The translations under genes and the position numbers were made by a program. The notes beneath the pieces were generated by a model. That model had not been told where the DNA came from and ran no database searches. It was given only the letters and a program-made list of their open reading frames with translations. DNA of 64,000 nucleotides from Aestuariimicrobium ganziense (GTDB lineage Bacteria > Actinomycetota > Actinomycetes > Propionibacteriales > Propionibacteriaceae), in contig NZ_JACYIZ010000001.1 of the NCBI RefSeq assembly GCF_015352975.1, positions 248,001-312,000 of the forward strand, written 5' to 3'. This document shows positions 1 to 7,719 of the stretch, piece after piece (within the stretch, counting starts at the first letter, position 1; each line of letters begins with the position of its first letter).

Positions 1-677
1 GGGTTCTGACCGGTGACGAGGTTGCCGTCACGCACGACCTTCTCGGCCATCGGACGCAGCGCCTTGGTGTACTTCGCCCCTTGCGCCTTGAGCTGCTCGT
101 CCAGTCGGAAGGGCACGGCCTGGTCGCGTCCGGCCAGCTTCTCCTCGGCCCACGAGAAGCCGGTGAGCTTGCGGCCCTTGATGAGTGCCGTGCCGTCCGG
201 CAGCCGCACGGTGATCAGGCCGGCGGGCCCGTGGCAGACCGCCGAGACGATGCCATCACGCTGCCAGGTGTCGACGATGAGTCGGCCGAGGGCGTCGCTG
301 TGCGGGAAGTCGAACATCGTCCCGTGTCCGCCGGCCAGGTAGATCGCGTCGAACTGCTGGTCGGCCACCTCGTCCAGCGAGAGGGTGTTCTCGAGCAGGG
401 CCATGTAGGCCGGATCCTCGTAACGCTCCTGGGTGCCGCCCATCTTCAGCACCAGCGAGCCGAGGCTCTCGGGGTCGATCGGGACGCGCCCGCCGGCAAC
501 GCTGGCGATCACCACGGCGTGGCCCGCCTTCTCGACGACGTCGTGGAAGTGGGTCAACTCACCCAGCCACAGACCGGTGCGGTAGCCGACCTTCTCGTAC
601 GAGCCTGCAGAGGTGACCACGACCAGGATGCGCTTGGTGGGGTCGGTGCTCGCCGTCTTCCTGTCCTTCTTCGCCAT
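1..677 (-). CDS. Type 1 glutamine amidotransferase-like protein, DJ-1/PfpI superfamily (3' end cut by window)
   Basis: The gene is read leftward from an ATG at 677 and runs off the left edge, so its last residues are missing. About 225 codons are visible. An early stretch ILVVVTSAG is followed by IYLAGGHGTM and by SAVCHGPAG, the nucleophile elbow that carries the conserved cysteine of the DJ-1/PfpI superfamily. The length and the GGHG motif fit the Hsp31-like branch (glyoxalase III or protein-repair/chaperone type) better than the short DJ-1 proteins. It is probably cytoplasmic: no signal peptide is visible. The segment upstream of the start lacks a strong ribosome binding site. The exact substrate cannot be inferred from the sequence. 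Confidence 0.88.
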   Translation of the reverse strand, partial: MAKKDRKTASTDPTKRILVVVTSAGSYEKVGYRTGLWLGELTHFHDVVEKAGHAVVIASVAGGRVPIDPESLGSLVLKMGGTQERYEDPAYMALLENTLSLDEVADQQFDAIYLAGGHGTMFDFPHSDALGRLIVDTWQRDGIVSAVCHGPAGLITVRLPDGTALIKGRKLTGFSWAEEKLAGRDQAVPFRLDEQLKAQGAKYTKALRPMAEKVVRDGNLVTGQN

Positions 678-757
678 GGCTCAACGGTGGCAGACCCGGT
701 CGGTACTTCGACCTCAGCCTGTTCGCATCCCACCCCGGCGGATGGAGCCGCCCGCGG

Positions 758-1090
758 TCAGCGGTCGTCGCGAAGCTGGGGCGGGACGACCGCGGAGTTC
801 GGGTCGTACTCCTCCTGGCGCACCCGCTCGTCGATCGTGTCGTCATGACTGGGGTCGACCATGTCCTGGGCGGCCTCACGAGCACCGAACTGGGAGCGTT
901 CGAGGTCTTCGGGCAGGGCCCCGTTGTCAATCAGGTCGTCGGTCGACAGGTCTTCGGTGGTGACGTCTGACTGGGTGGTCAGCAACTCGTCCTCGGCCTG
1001 GTCGACCAGTTCGACGGCGTCGCGGTCAGGCGCTTCACGCACGGGGAAGTCCTCGGGTTCGGGCAGGTCACGGTGGCCTTCGATGCTCAT
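758..1090 (-). CDS. Small acidic protein of unknown function
   Basis: This 110-residue protein starts MSIEGHRDLPEPED and is very rich in Asp and Glu, with no membrane segment or signal peptide. Its C-terminal half contains DERVRQEEYDP, which loosely recalls the tail of DUF5709-type actinobacterial proteins, but that resemblance is from memory and weak. It stands alone: the DJ-1-like gene follows in the same direction after 80 bp, and the divergent padR gene starts about 107 bp from its own start. Composition suggests a disordered, soluble protein. Function unknown. Confidence 0.6.
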   Translation of the reverse strand: MSIEGHRDLPEPEDFPVREAPDRDAVELVDQAEDELLTTQSDVTTEDLSTDDLIDNGALPEDLERSQFGAREAAQDMVDPSHDDTIDERVRQEEYDPNSAVVPPQLRDDR

Positions 1091-1159
1091 GGGTCCAGCC
1101 TCACACGGACGCGGCGACTCCCAGGACGGCCGGGTGGACCGCCCACCCCAGAGGGGGGC

Positions 1160-1192
1160 TATGCTCTTACCTAGAAGTTCTAGGTATGGAGG
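1160..1192 (+). promoter_or_regulatory. padR promoter with perfect 17-bp palindrome (autoregulatory operator)
   Basis: A -10-like TATGCT (1160-1165) is followed by ACCTAGAAGTTCTAGGT at 1169-1185, a perfect inverted repeat of two 8-bp arms around one G. A strong Shine-Dalgarno GGAGG (1188-1192) then leads to the ATG at 1197. The palindrome lies at the expected transcription start, where a bound PadR dimer would block transcription. PadR proteins commonly repress their own operons; that this palindrome is the operator is inference. Confidence 0.7.
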
Positions 1193-1196
1193 TCGG

Positions 1197-1565
1197 ATGC
1201 GCGTCGGAAAGGACCTGGTGGCAGCGTCGTCGGCACCGTTGGTGCTGGGCGTGCTGGCCGAGGGTGACAGCTACGGCTACGCGATCATCCAGCGAGTGGC
1301 GGAGTTGTCTCGCGGCGACCTGGAGTGGAGCGAGGGGCTGCTGTACCCGTTGCTGCACCGGCTCGAGCGGCAGGGCCAGGTGGAGTCATCGTGGGGCAGG
1401 GCTGAGTCCGGACGCCGGCGCCGCTACTACCGCCTCACCAGGGCGGGGCGTGAGGCACTCGATGAGCACCGCACCCAGTGGCGTGCGGTGAACGATGCCT
1501 TGACGACGATGTGGGACCAGATGGCACGAGTCCTGGCCCCGGTTCAGTTGGCATGGGGGAAGTGA
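1197..1565 (+). CDS. PadR-family transcriptional repressor
   Basis: The 122-residue protein has the layout of the short PadR subfamily: a winged helix containing LVLGVLAEGDSYGYAIIQRV, the family hallmark EGLLYPLLHRLERQGQVES (recognition helix and start of the wing), and GRRRRYYRLTRAGREAL, followed by one C-terminal dimerisation helix. The ATG at 1197 is chosen because GGAGG precedes it by four bases; a longer reading frame starts further upstream but has no support and would swallow the palindrome. The next gene starts one base after the stop codon. PadR proteins are usually released from DNA by small phenolic or antibiotic-like ligands; none can be named here. Confidence 0.93.
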   Translation: MRVGKDLVAASSAPLVLGVLAEGDSYGYAIIQRVAELSRGDLEWSEGLLYPLLHRLERQGQVESSWGRAESGRRRRYYRLTRAGREALDEHRTQWRAVNDALTTMWDQMARVLAPVQLAWGK

Positions 1566-1566
1566 C

Positions 1567-2919
1567 GTGAGCGTGAATCCGACCGAGAGTGGCCTCGACC
1601 AGCAGGTGGGGCTGTGGCGGGAGCAGCTCGCCAAGCGCCCCGGCGTCGATGCCGGTGACGTGGACGAATTGACCGACCACCTGCTCGGCCATGTCGATGC
1701 CCTCGAGTCGGTTGGGCTGAGCCCGGACGAGGCGTTCCTGGTCGCGGTCAAGCGCGTCGGTGACCAGCACGCCATCGCCCGGGAGTTCGCCGAGGAGAAC
1801 TCCGCTCGGCTGTGGCGCACCCTGGTGCTCGAACCCGAGGAGCCGGGCCCGAAGGGCTGGCGTGATCCAGGGGCGATGCTGGTCTTCGCCATGCTGGCCG
1901 GTCTGGCGGCACGGTTGACCTTCGGGGTGTCGATGGACGAGGGCGGCTCGCAGTTCACCGTGGCACTGGCGGGCAGTGGCGTCTTCCTGGCGCTCGCGGG
2001 CTGGTTCTGGTGGCGTCGTCGTCCGCCGGTGCTCGCCTCGGTCGTGACGATGCTGGCCGCGGTGGCGGTCGGCCTGCTCACCCAGGCGTTCTACCCGTGG
2101 CGCAGCGACTGGGCCGACACCCAGTTCCTGTCGTTGATGCACCTGCCGATCATGCTGGCAGTGGTCCTCGGCATCGCGCACGCGAGACGAGCCTGGCGCA
2201 CCGTGGCCGCGTGGACCGACTACCTGCGGTTCGTCGGTGAACTGGTGGTCTACTACGCCCTGATCGCACTGGGCGGTGGAGTCCTGGTCGGACTGACCGC
2301 GGCGCTGCTCGACATGCTCGGCCTCAACCCTGAACCGGTCATCGAGTGGGTGGTGCCGCTCGGCGTCGGTGGCGCGATCGTGGTGGCGGCGTGGCTGGTC
2401 GAGGCCAAGAAGAGTGCCGTCGAGAACATGGCGCCGGTGCTGACCGCGGTCTTCACCCCGCTGTTCACCGTGCTGCTGCTGGGCTTCCTGACCGCGATGG
2501 CGGCGACCGGAGGCATCGAGGACCGCGACGTGTTGATCATCGTCGACCTGGTGCTGGTGGTGGTCTGGGGGCTGGTGGTGTTCTCGGTGGTCTCTCGACG
2601 GGACGGTCCACCCCGGCTGGGCGACTGGCTGCAGCTGGCGCTGGTGTTGGTGACCTTGGTGGTCGACGTGGTGGTGCTGGCCGCGATGGCTGGACGCATT
2701 CAGGAGTTCGGGGCGAGCCCGAACAAGGTGGCTGCGCTGGGCGAGAACCTGGTGCTGCTGGTGAACCTGGCCTGGTCGGGTTGGCTGCTGCTGGGCTTCC
2801 TGCGGCGGCGTCGCCCGGTGCTCGACCTGGAGCGCTGGCAGAGCCGCTACCTGCCGGTGGTGGGGGTTTGGGCCGCTGTGGTCGTGGTGGTGCTGCCGCT
2901 GGTGTTCGGCTTCCGCTGA
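1567..2919 (+). CDS. PadR-linked membrane protein with permease prefix (HAAS-like) domain
   Basis: The 450-residue protein starts at a GTG one base after padR ends, so the two are translated together. The first ~90 residues are soluble: a helical segment with LTDHLLGHVDALESVGLSPDEAF, which matches the permease prefix domain often coupled to PadR regulators. The remaining ~350 residues form about 9-10 hydrophobic segments. No transporter signature or catalytic motif is visible. In this arrangement the soluble domain is thought to sense a signal and pass it to the membrane part or to PadR (family knowledge); the substrate is unknown. Confidence 0.75.
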   Translation: MSVNPTESGLDQQVGLWREQLAKRPGVDAGDVDELTDHLLGHVDALESVGLSPDEAFLVAVKRVGDQHAIAREFAEENSARLWRTLVLEPEEPGPKGWRDPGAMLVFAMLAGLAARLTFGVSMDEGGSQFTVALAGSGVFLALAGWFWWRRRPPVLASVVTMLAAVAVGLLTQAFYPWRSDWADTQFLSLMHLPIMLAVVLGIAHARRAWRTVAAWTDYLRFVGELVVYYALIALGGGVLVGLTAALLDMLGLNPEPVIEWVVPLGVGGAIVVAAWLVEAKKSAVENMAPVLTAVFTPLFTVLLLGFLTAMAATGGIEDRDVLIIVDLVLVVVWGLVVFSVVSRRDGPPRLGDWLQLALVLVTLVVDVVVLAAMAGRIQEFGASPNKVAALGENLVLLVNLAWSGWLLLGFLRRRRPVLDLERWQSRYLPVVGVWAAVVVVVLPLVFGFR

Positions 2920-2923
2920 GCAC

Positions 2924-3493
2924 TCACAGCAGCGGGACGAACCGGTAACGGCCTGGCGCCCGGTGCACTTCGACCTCGCCACCGCACCTGTCGACCACCA
3001 GCATCAGTCCGTCGACTGGGATGACCATGCGTCCACCGTCGGCCAGTTGGTCGACCAGCGACTGCGGCAGCTCGTCCGGCATGGCCGAGACCAGGATGCG
3101 GTCGAAGGGTGCCCGCTCGGGCAGTCCGAGAACCTCAGGTGAGGCCACCTGCATGGTGGCGTTCGAATGGCGCGTGAGGCGGGGGAGTGCGGTCTGGACG
3201 AGCTCTGGCACGAGTTCGACCCCGATCACGTGGCCGTCGTCACCCACCAGGTGGGCCAAGAGCGCGGTCGTCCAGCCCGAACCGGCACCGACGTCGAGGA
3301 CCAGGTCGCCGGGTTGCGGGTCGAGCAGTTCGAGCATGGTGGCGACGGTGCTGGGCTGGGAGTTGGTGGCACCGTGGCCGATCGGCAGGGGCGTGTCGAG
3401 CTGGGCATGACCCACGAGGTCGGCCGGTAGGAACCGATGTCGCGGCGCCGCGGCGAACGCGGCTCGCACCCGGGCGGTGGGGGAGAGCGCCAT
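2924..3493 (-). CDS. pcm: Protein-L-isoaspartate O-methyltransferase-like enzyme
   Basis: The protein has a SAM-binding motif I (LVLDVGAGSGWTTALLA), an acidic motif (VIGVELVPELV) and the post-motif FDRILVSAMPDELPQSLVDQL. The N-terminal part, AFAAAPRHRFLP and PLPIGHGATNSQPSTVATML, is typical of Pcm, which methylates isoaspartyl residues in damaged proteins. At 189 residues it is close to the usual length. I prefer the ATG at 3493 over the GTG at 3502 because a -10-like TAACGT lies seven bases upstream of the ATG, giving a leaderless start. It converges with the PadR-linked membrane gene, with only four bases between the stops. Confidence 0.88.
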   Translation of the reverse strand: MALSPTARVRAAFAAAPRHRFLPADLVGHAQLDTPLPIGHGATNSQPSTVATMLELLDPQPGDLVLDVGAGSGWTTALLAHLVGDDGHVIGVELVPELVQTALPRLTRHSNATMQVASPEVLGLPERAPFDRILVSAMPDELPQSLVDQLADGGRMVIPVDGLMLVVDRCGGEVEVHRAPGRYRFVPLL

Positions 3494-3579
3494 ACCATTC
3501 ACGTTATGTCACGACGGGTGGCGGTGCGTGCGATCCGACGCGTTCGGCGATGACGTCTGGCGGGTCAACCCCTACCTGC

Positions 3580-3820
3580 AATCTGGCTTTGACCACGTGT
3601 TCCTGTCGTCGATCGTGCTGACTGAGCCGTCGATCACGGCCCGCATCCTGGAGCGGATTTGGCCCGAACTCACGAACTCCGCAGCTATGACGCCCCCCAC
3701 TGCGCGGCTGCGCTGGCTGTCAACGACGACCAACTGGTCGCCATCTCAGGTGATCGAGATCTGCTCACGGCCTGGCAGACAGAAGGGGTTGCCACCACCT
3801 GGGACGCGAAGCGTCCCTAG
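3580..3820 (+). pseudogene. Frameshifted PIN-domain (VapC-like) toxin remnant
   Basis: Two reading frames together make one PIN-like C-terminal half. The upstream frame reads HVFLSSIVLTEPSITARILER up to about 3656. The downstream frame, open from 3626, then reads ADLARTHELRSYDAPHCAA and LVAISGDRDLLTAWQTEG before a TAG at 3818-3820. HELRSYDAxH and the later acidic pair are characteristic of PIN nucleases such as VapC. The switch of frame near 3650-3660 and the absence of the first catalytic Asp region show that the gene is dead. It lies directly beside a dif-like site and a recombinase module. Its start is a rough estimate. Confidence 0.55.
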
Positions 3821-3832
3821 CCCCGGGGTGGT

Positions 3833-3860
3833 TTGTCCGATAAGCGACATTATGTCATTC
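3833..3860 (+). other. dif-like Xer recombination site
   Basis: The 28 bp divide as TTGTCCGATAA (3833-3843), a 6-bp centre GCGACA (3844-3849) and TTATGTCATTC (3850-3860). The inner ATAA and TTATGT half-sites flanking a 6-bp spacer are the hallmark of bacterial dif sites bound by XerC and XerD (E. coli halves end in ATAA and begin TTATGT). Local base composition here is clearly more AT-rich than its surroundings. It could be the chromosomal dif, which would place the window at the replication terminus, or a dif-like site exploited by a mobile element. The recombinase module starts about 260 bp downstream. Confidence 0.6.
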
Positions 3861-3876
3861 CTTAGTCTGCGTATTG

Positions 3877-4079
3877 CATCGGATGAATCAATCGCGGCGG
3901 CTGACCCACTGCCCCGCTGGCCGGACTGAACCCAGCTCTGACCAGCGGAAACGCAGCACCGAACGTCGACGTAACGGCGTCAAAACCGTGCGTGGCGGCG
4001 GAACGATCAGGCGTTGCGCGGCCACCGCGACACGCCGTTGACCTGCGCAAACACATCCGGCGTCTCATCGGATGCATCA
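3877..4079 (+). repeat. Two direct copies of CATCGGATGnATCA upstream of the integrase
   Basis: CATCGGATGAATCA occurs at 3877-3890 and CATCGGATGCATCA at 4066-4079, identical in 13 of 14 positions and 189 bp apart, both on the plus strand between the dif-like site and the tyrosine recombinase gene. Such short repeats beside an integrase can be arm-type or accessory binding sites for the recombinase or for the small HTH protein encoded next to it. That role is inference. The rest of 3861-4118 holds no convincing gene. Confidence 0.4.
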
Positions 4080-4118
4080 TGGAATCACTGGATGAAACCA
4101 GATTCTCGGGAGGATTCG

Positions 4119-5225
4119 ATGCAGGTTGATGGCTCCGGACGGGTCCGCCTGGTCGAGTCGGTGCCGGTCCTCCGGCCCGACGAGCAGGTGCTCCAGAAGA
4201 TGCTCGAGGGCTGGCGGAACCAGCAGCTGTCACGCAACCTGCAGTTCGGGACCATCGACCAGCGGCTACGGATGGTGGAGCGCTTCATCAGCCACGTCAA
4301 CGAAGACCCGTGGAACTGGACGCCCGCGCTCGTCGAGGAGTTCTCGGCGGACCTACGCACCCAGAAGCACGTTGCCCACTCGACGCTGCGCGGCTACCAC
4401 TCCGCGTTGCGTGCCTTCACCAGCTACATCAGCAATCCCGACTACGGGTTCGACGTCGTGTGCGAGCGGTTCTTCGGCACCCACCCGGCGCAGGTGTTCT
4501 TCGACTGGAACACCGCTCCCCACGTCCAGGAGTACGACGGACGCCCGAAGAAGCGTCCGTACACCCGTGAGGAGATCAGTCAACTCTTCGACCACGCCGA
4601 CGACGAGGTTGAACGGATCGGCAAGTCGGGCCGCAAGGGCTGGCAGGCCGCGTACCGGGACGCGGTCATGATGAAGATCGCGTACGGCTACGGGCTCCGG
4701 TTCAACGAGTTGAGGCACCTACAAACGGTCGACTTCGCCCGCAACCCACACGCCCGAGAGTTCGGCGCGTTCGGCGTCTGCAAGGTTCGCTACGGCAAGG
4801 CGAAGCGGTCCTCGCCGCACAAGCCGCGGAGCGTTCTCACTGTCTGGCGGTGGACGCCCGGCATCATCGAGGACTGGCTCGCCAACGGCCGCGGTGATCC
4901 GGGCACCCTGGACCTCTTCCCCAGCGAACGCGGCGGACTGGTCGTCGAGTCGACTCTGATCCGACGGGTCCGGCGCTACTGCGAGGAGTTGGGATTCTCC
5001 GATGGGCTCGATCTCCACTCGTTCCGTCGTTCGTACGCCACTCACCTGCTCGAAGCTGGATGGGACCCGCGGTTCGTGCAGGACCAGATGGGCCATGAGC
5101 ACGGGGCGACAACCGGCATCTATCACTTCGTGTCCGACGAGTTCAGACGCTCCACGCTCAGGAGCGCCTTGGACCGTACGGTGAAGGAAGCCATGGCCCG
5201 CAAGACCGAGGACGGAACATCATGA
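4119..5225 (+). CDS. Tyrosine recombinase/integrase
   Basis: The 368-residue protein has an N-terminal SAM-like core-binding domain (residues ~20-120, with TLRGYHSALRAFTSYI) and a C-terminal catalytic domain with a full active-site set: Arg194 in GYGLRFNELR, a beta-hairpin Lys in KVRYGKAKRSS, His300 and Arg303 in LHSFRRSYATHLL, His326 in MGHEHG and the nucleophile Tyr335 in GIYHFVS. It should therefore be able to cut and rejoin DNA. ATG 4119 is chosen because GGGAGG precedes it by five bases; an in-frame ATG at 4014 has no such site. The stop overlaps the start of the HTH gene by four bases, so the pair is translationally coupled. Confidence 0.93.
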   Translation: MQVDGSGRVRLVESVPVLRPDEQVLQKMLEGWRNQQLSRNLQFGTIDQRLRMVERFISHVNEDPWNWTPALVEEFSADLRTQKHVAHSTLRGYHSALRAFTSYISNPDYGFDVVCERFFGTHPAQVFFDWNTAPHVQEYDGRPKKRPYTREEISQLFDHADDEVERIGKSGRKGWQAAYRDAVMMKIAYGYGLRFNELRHLQTVDFARNPHAREFGAFGVCKVRYGKAKRSSPHKPRSVLTVWRWTPGIIEDWLANGRGDPGTLDLFPSERGGLVVESTLIRRVRRYCEELGFSDGLDLHSFRRSYATHLLEAGWDPRFVQDQMGHEHGATTGIYHFVSDEFRRSTLRSALDRTVKEAMARKTEDGTS

Positions 5226-5554
5226 AGCGCAAGGTCGACTACACGTGGCGCCTGGCCGAGCTGATGGCCGCCCGGGGCCTGCACAACACCACGGATCTCA
5301 TTCCCCTGCTGGCCGAGCGCGACATCAATCTGTCTCGACCGCAGGTGTACCGGCTGGTGAACCAGCGGCCGGAGCGCGTCTCCCTGATGTTGATCGCGGC
5401 GCTGTGCGACATCTTCGAGTGCGAGTCGACGGACCTGTTCACGACGACGGCGACGGATGTACGCGTGCGCAAGACGGGCACCGCTTCCCCGCCGAACGTC
5501 GTCTCGCTCGACCGCAGCGTGCGGCCGCGGCGCGCAAACATCCTCGACGAGTAG
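5222..5554 (+). CDS. Small XRE/Cro-type helix-turn-helix protein of the recombinase module
   Basis: The 110-residue protein begins MKRKVDYTWRLAELMAARG and contains a Cro/CI-like HTH (LIPLLAERDINLSRPQVYRLVN as helices 2-3, then SLMLIAALCDIFECESTDLF, typical of the XRE fold). The last ~35 residues are basic and probably flexible. It starts inside the ATGA that ends the integrase gene. In this position it may repress the module or act as a directionality or targeting factor for the recombinase (inference). The zinc-ribbon gene follows after 14 bp. Confidence 0.85.
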   Translation: MKRKVDYTWRLAELMAARGLHNTTDLIPLLAERDINLSRPQVYRLVNQRPERVSLMLIAALCDIFECESTDLFTTTATDVRVRKTGTASPPNVVSLDRSVRPRRANILDE

Positions 5555-5568
5555 CGCCAGGAGCATCG

Positions 5569-7083
5569 ATGGATCCGAAGCCGACGGGCCTCTCCCCTCG
5601 ATCCACCGTGCGCGGACGGCCCAGAACGGACCAATCGCGGAACGGTCGCGACGACCCATGCGCGCGTTGCGGGCGGAACATCCCCCGACTTGCAGCGCGC
5701 TGGCCAGAAGGCAGGCTCTGCAACATCTGCTACTTCGATGCCATTCACACCCGCGGCACCTGCCCAGAGTGCCTCCAGGACCGCCTGCTGCCGGGACCGC
5801 CCAATGCCGACGGCCTCCCCATCTGCTCGACGTGCGCTGACATCCCTTATGACTTCCACTGCGAACGCTGCGACGTCGAAGCCGGCCACCACCGCGGCCG
5901 CCTGTGTGCTCGCTGCGCCTTGCGCGACGACCTCCACGGGCTACTCGGCGGCGAACCCAGCAATCTCGCGCTGATCGGACTCGTCGACGCGCTCTGTGCA
6001 TCGGACCGGCCTGAGTCGATCCTAGTCTGGAAGCGCTCTCCCAAGGTGCAGGGCCTCCTCCGCGACCTGGGCGACGGAACCATCCCGGTAACCCACGAGG
6101 GACTCGACACTATCCCCGGCAAGCCCACCGAGCATCTGCGTGCCCTGCTCCAGCACCATGGCCTACTCCCCCAGCGCGACCCATACCTCCCCCGCTTCGA
6201 ACAATGGATCGACAGGAAGCTCGACGGACTCCCCGACGAGGTGCGTCAACCAGTGCAGCACTTCGCCACCTGGCACCACCTACGCCGTATCCGCGCCAAG
6301 GCAGCAGCCGGCGCGGCAACGCGTGGCCCGGTCCACTCTGCGAAGCAGGAGATCACCGAAACGGTGAAGTTCCTCGTGTGGCTGCACGAGACCTACGAAC
6401 GCACCGCCACTACGTGCACACAGCAAGATGTCGACGAGTGGCTAGCCACTGGCCCGACGACGCGCAGCGCGATCCGGACCTTCTTTGTGCTCGCGAAGAA
6501 GTCGCGCCTCAATACCGAGGTCACCATTCAGCATCGAGCGGCGAAGACGAGCCGGTCGTTGAGCCAGGACCAGCGGCTCGCTTGGATCCACGAGCTACTC
6601 ACCGGCACCAGCGAGTCACTCCCCTACCGGGTGGCCGCCATGCTCCTGCTGCTCTACGCCCAACCGCTGGTCAAGGTCGTCAGCTTCCCAACCAGCATCA
6701 TCGACGACAGCGACGACGGCATGAGTATCACGCTCGGCACGCACCCGACTGACGTTCCCGATCCCTTCGCGTCACTCATCAGGGAGCATCTCGCCTCACG
6801 GCCCAATCTCCGTACCGGCGCAGGAACCGACAGCCCCTGGATGTTCCCCAGCACCCTCGCCGGCCGCCACCTGCATCCGAACACGGTCATGGACCGGCTC
6901 CGCGACCTCGGCGTCAACCTCCTCGGCGCCCGCAACCGGGCGATCGGCGAACTCGTCCTCGAGTGCCCGCCCTCGCTCGTCGCGGAAGCACTCGGATACA
7001 GCCCCCAGGTCGCCTTCCTACATGCCGACAAGGCCGCCGAGCCTTGGGCTCGCTACGCCGGCCGCTCTCTGAAGGCGCCTTGA
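5569..7083 (+). CDS. Zinc-ribbon protein with degenerate recombinase-like C-terminus
   Basis: The 504-residue protein starts at an ATG preceded by AGGAG. Residues 31-116 hold six CxxC pairs (CARC 31-34, CNIC 51-54, CPEC 65-68, CSTC 86-89, CERC 98-101, CARC 113-116), enough for three zinc ribbons. The middle third is helical and includes a segment resembling a core-binding domain (ETVKFLVWLHETYERTATTCT). The C-terminal ~170 residues follow the order of a tyrosine recombinase catalytic domain, ending GARNRAIGELV and EALGYSPQVAFLHADKAA, but the HxxR box lacks His and the usual LGH is LGY, so it is probably not active as a strand transferase. I infer an accessory DNA-binding partner of the integrase. 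Confidence 0.75.
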   Translation: MDPKPTGLSPRSTVRGRPRTDQSRNGRDDPCARCGRNIPRLAARWPEGRLCNICYFDAIHTRGTCPECLQDRLLPGPPNADGLPICSTCADIPYDFHCERCDVEAGHHRGRLCARCALRDDLHGLLGGEPSNLALIGLVDALCASDRPESILVWKRSPKVQGLLRDLGDGTIPVTHEGLDTIPGKPTEHLRALLQHHGLLPQRDPYLPRFEQWIDRKLDGLPDEVRQPVQHFATWHHLRRIRAKAAAGAATRGPVHSAKQEITETVKFLVWLHETYERTATTCTQQDVDEWLATGPTTRSAIRTFFVLAKKSRLNTEVTIQHRAAKTSRSLSQDQRLAWIHELLTGTSESLPYRVAAMLLLLYAQPLVKVVSFPTSIIDDSDDGMSITLGTHPTDVPDPFASLIREHLASRPNLRTGAGTDSPWMFPSTLAGRHLHPNTVMDRLRDLGVNLLGARNRAIGELVLECPPSLVAEALGYSPQVAFLHADKAAEPWARYAGRSLKAP

Positions 7084-7128
7084 CACCTTGCAGGAGACGA
7101 TGAGGCTATCGAAATGCTGCCCTGACGA

Positions 7129-7437
7129 TTAGTCGTTGGCGCGGACAGGTGAGCCGATCACGTTGAAGGCAAATCCACCGAACTGGCCAGAGAGCAGAGG
7201 ACGAGCAGCCGCGATCGCTTGCTGCACCTCGGGGAGTTCAAGAGACGACCGATGCGCCTCCGCTGAGGTCCACAACTCGGCGACGAACACGGTGTCCGGC
7301 TCGTCATCGGACACTCCCACCTCGTAAAGAAGGCAGCCAGCTTCCGCCAGCCCAGGCTTCGAGCTCGTGAGGTGGGCGACGAGCTCGTCACGCTTTCCGG
7401 GCACGGCACCCAAGGTGCCAACGTTTGCGTATGTCAT
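7129..7437 (-). CDS. Antibiotic biosynthesis monooxygenase (ABM) domain protein
   Basis: The 102-residue protein starts MTYANVGTLGAVPGKRDELV and has the single ferredoxin-like domain of the ABM family, including CLLYEVGVSDDEPDTVFVAELW and the C-terminal PLLSGQFGGFAFNVIGSP. Such proteins include quinol monooxygenases and small stress-related heme or oxygenase-like proteins; the reaction cannot be assigned. An alternative ATG lies two codons upstream (7443). Its stop is only 46 bp from the end of the recombinase module, which suggests the module's right boundary lies between 7084 and 7128. Confidence 0.82.
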   Translation of the reverse strand: MTYANVGTLGAVPGKRDELVAHLTSSKPGLAEAGCLLYEVGVSDDEPDTVFVAELWTSAEAHRSSLELPEVQQAIAAARPLLSGQFGGFAFNVIGSPVRAND

Positions 7438-7719
7438 GGCCATCACTCTACGAGCCTGCACTGACACTCCGTCGGGACTCGACGCTGCACTGCTGTGCGG
7501 CTGTCGAACTCCGGTTGAGCTGACCCATACGCCTGAACTTGATACGCAGGCTGTCCAGTAAGGACCGAACGGGAGCACCCTCTGCCTCCCCTCGTCCACC
7601 GGATCGGGCCATGCGATCTCCCAGCCCACGACTCTCTGCCACGAGAATTCGTGGGGGCTCGCCTTGTCGCTACACGAGTCGCCGTAGCGCGTCCTCGACG
7701 AGGACCTCGACCCGAGCCG

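Larger units (their letters stand above)
3833..7083 (+). mobile_element. Three-gene recombinase module next to a dif-like site
   Basis: Three co-directional, translationally linked genes (tyrosine recombinase 4119-5225, small HTH protein 5222-5554, zinc-ribbon recombinase-like protein 5569-7083) form a compact unit preceded by a dif-like site. Flanking material is decayed: a broken PIN toxin on the left and an aldo/keto reductase fragment on the right, typical of an insertion hot spot. No terminal inverted repeat or target duplication could be matched between the ends around 3500-4118 and 7084-7130, so the outer limits are uncertain. The unit differs from RIT elements, which carry three recognisable tyrosine recombinases. 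Confidence 0.5.

Noticed and set aside
3477..3929. 150-codon plus-strand frame over the pcm promoter and dif-like site
   Set aside because: Only a short part matches the PIN remnant, the frame starts inside pcm and runs through the dif-like site, and it has no ribosome site.
4119..7083. RIT element (three active tyrosine recombinases)
   Set aside because: Only one of the three proteins has a complete active site; the second is an HTH protein and the third is zinc-ribbon and degenerate.
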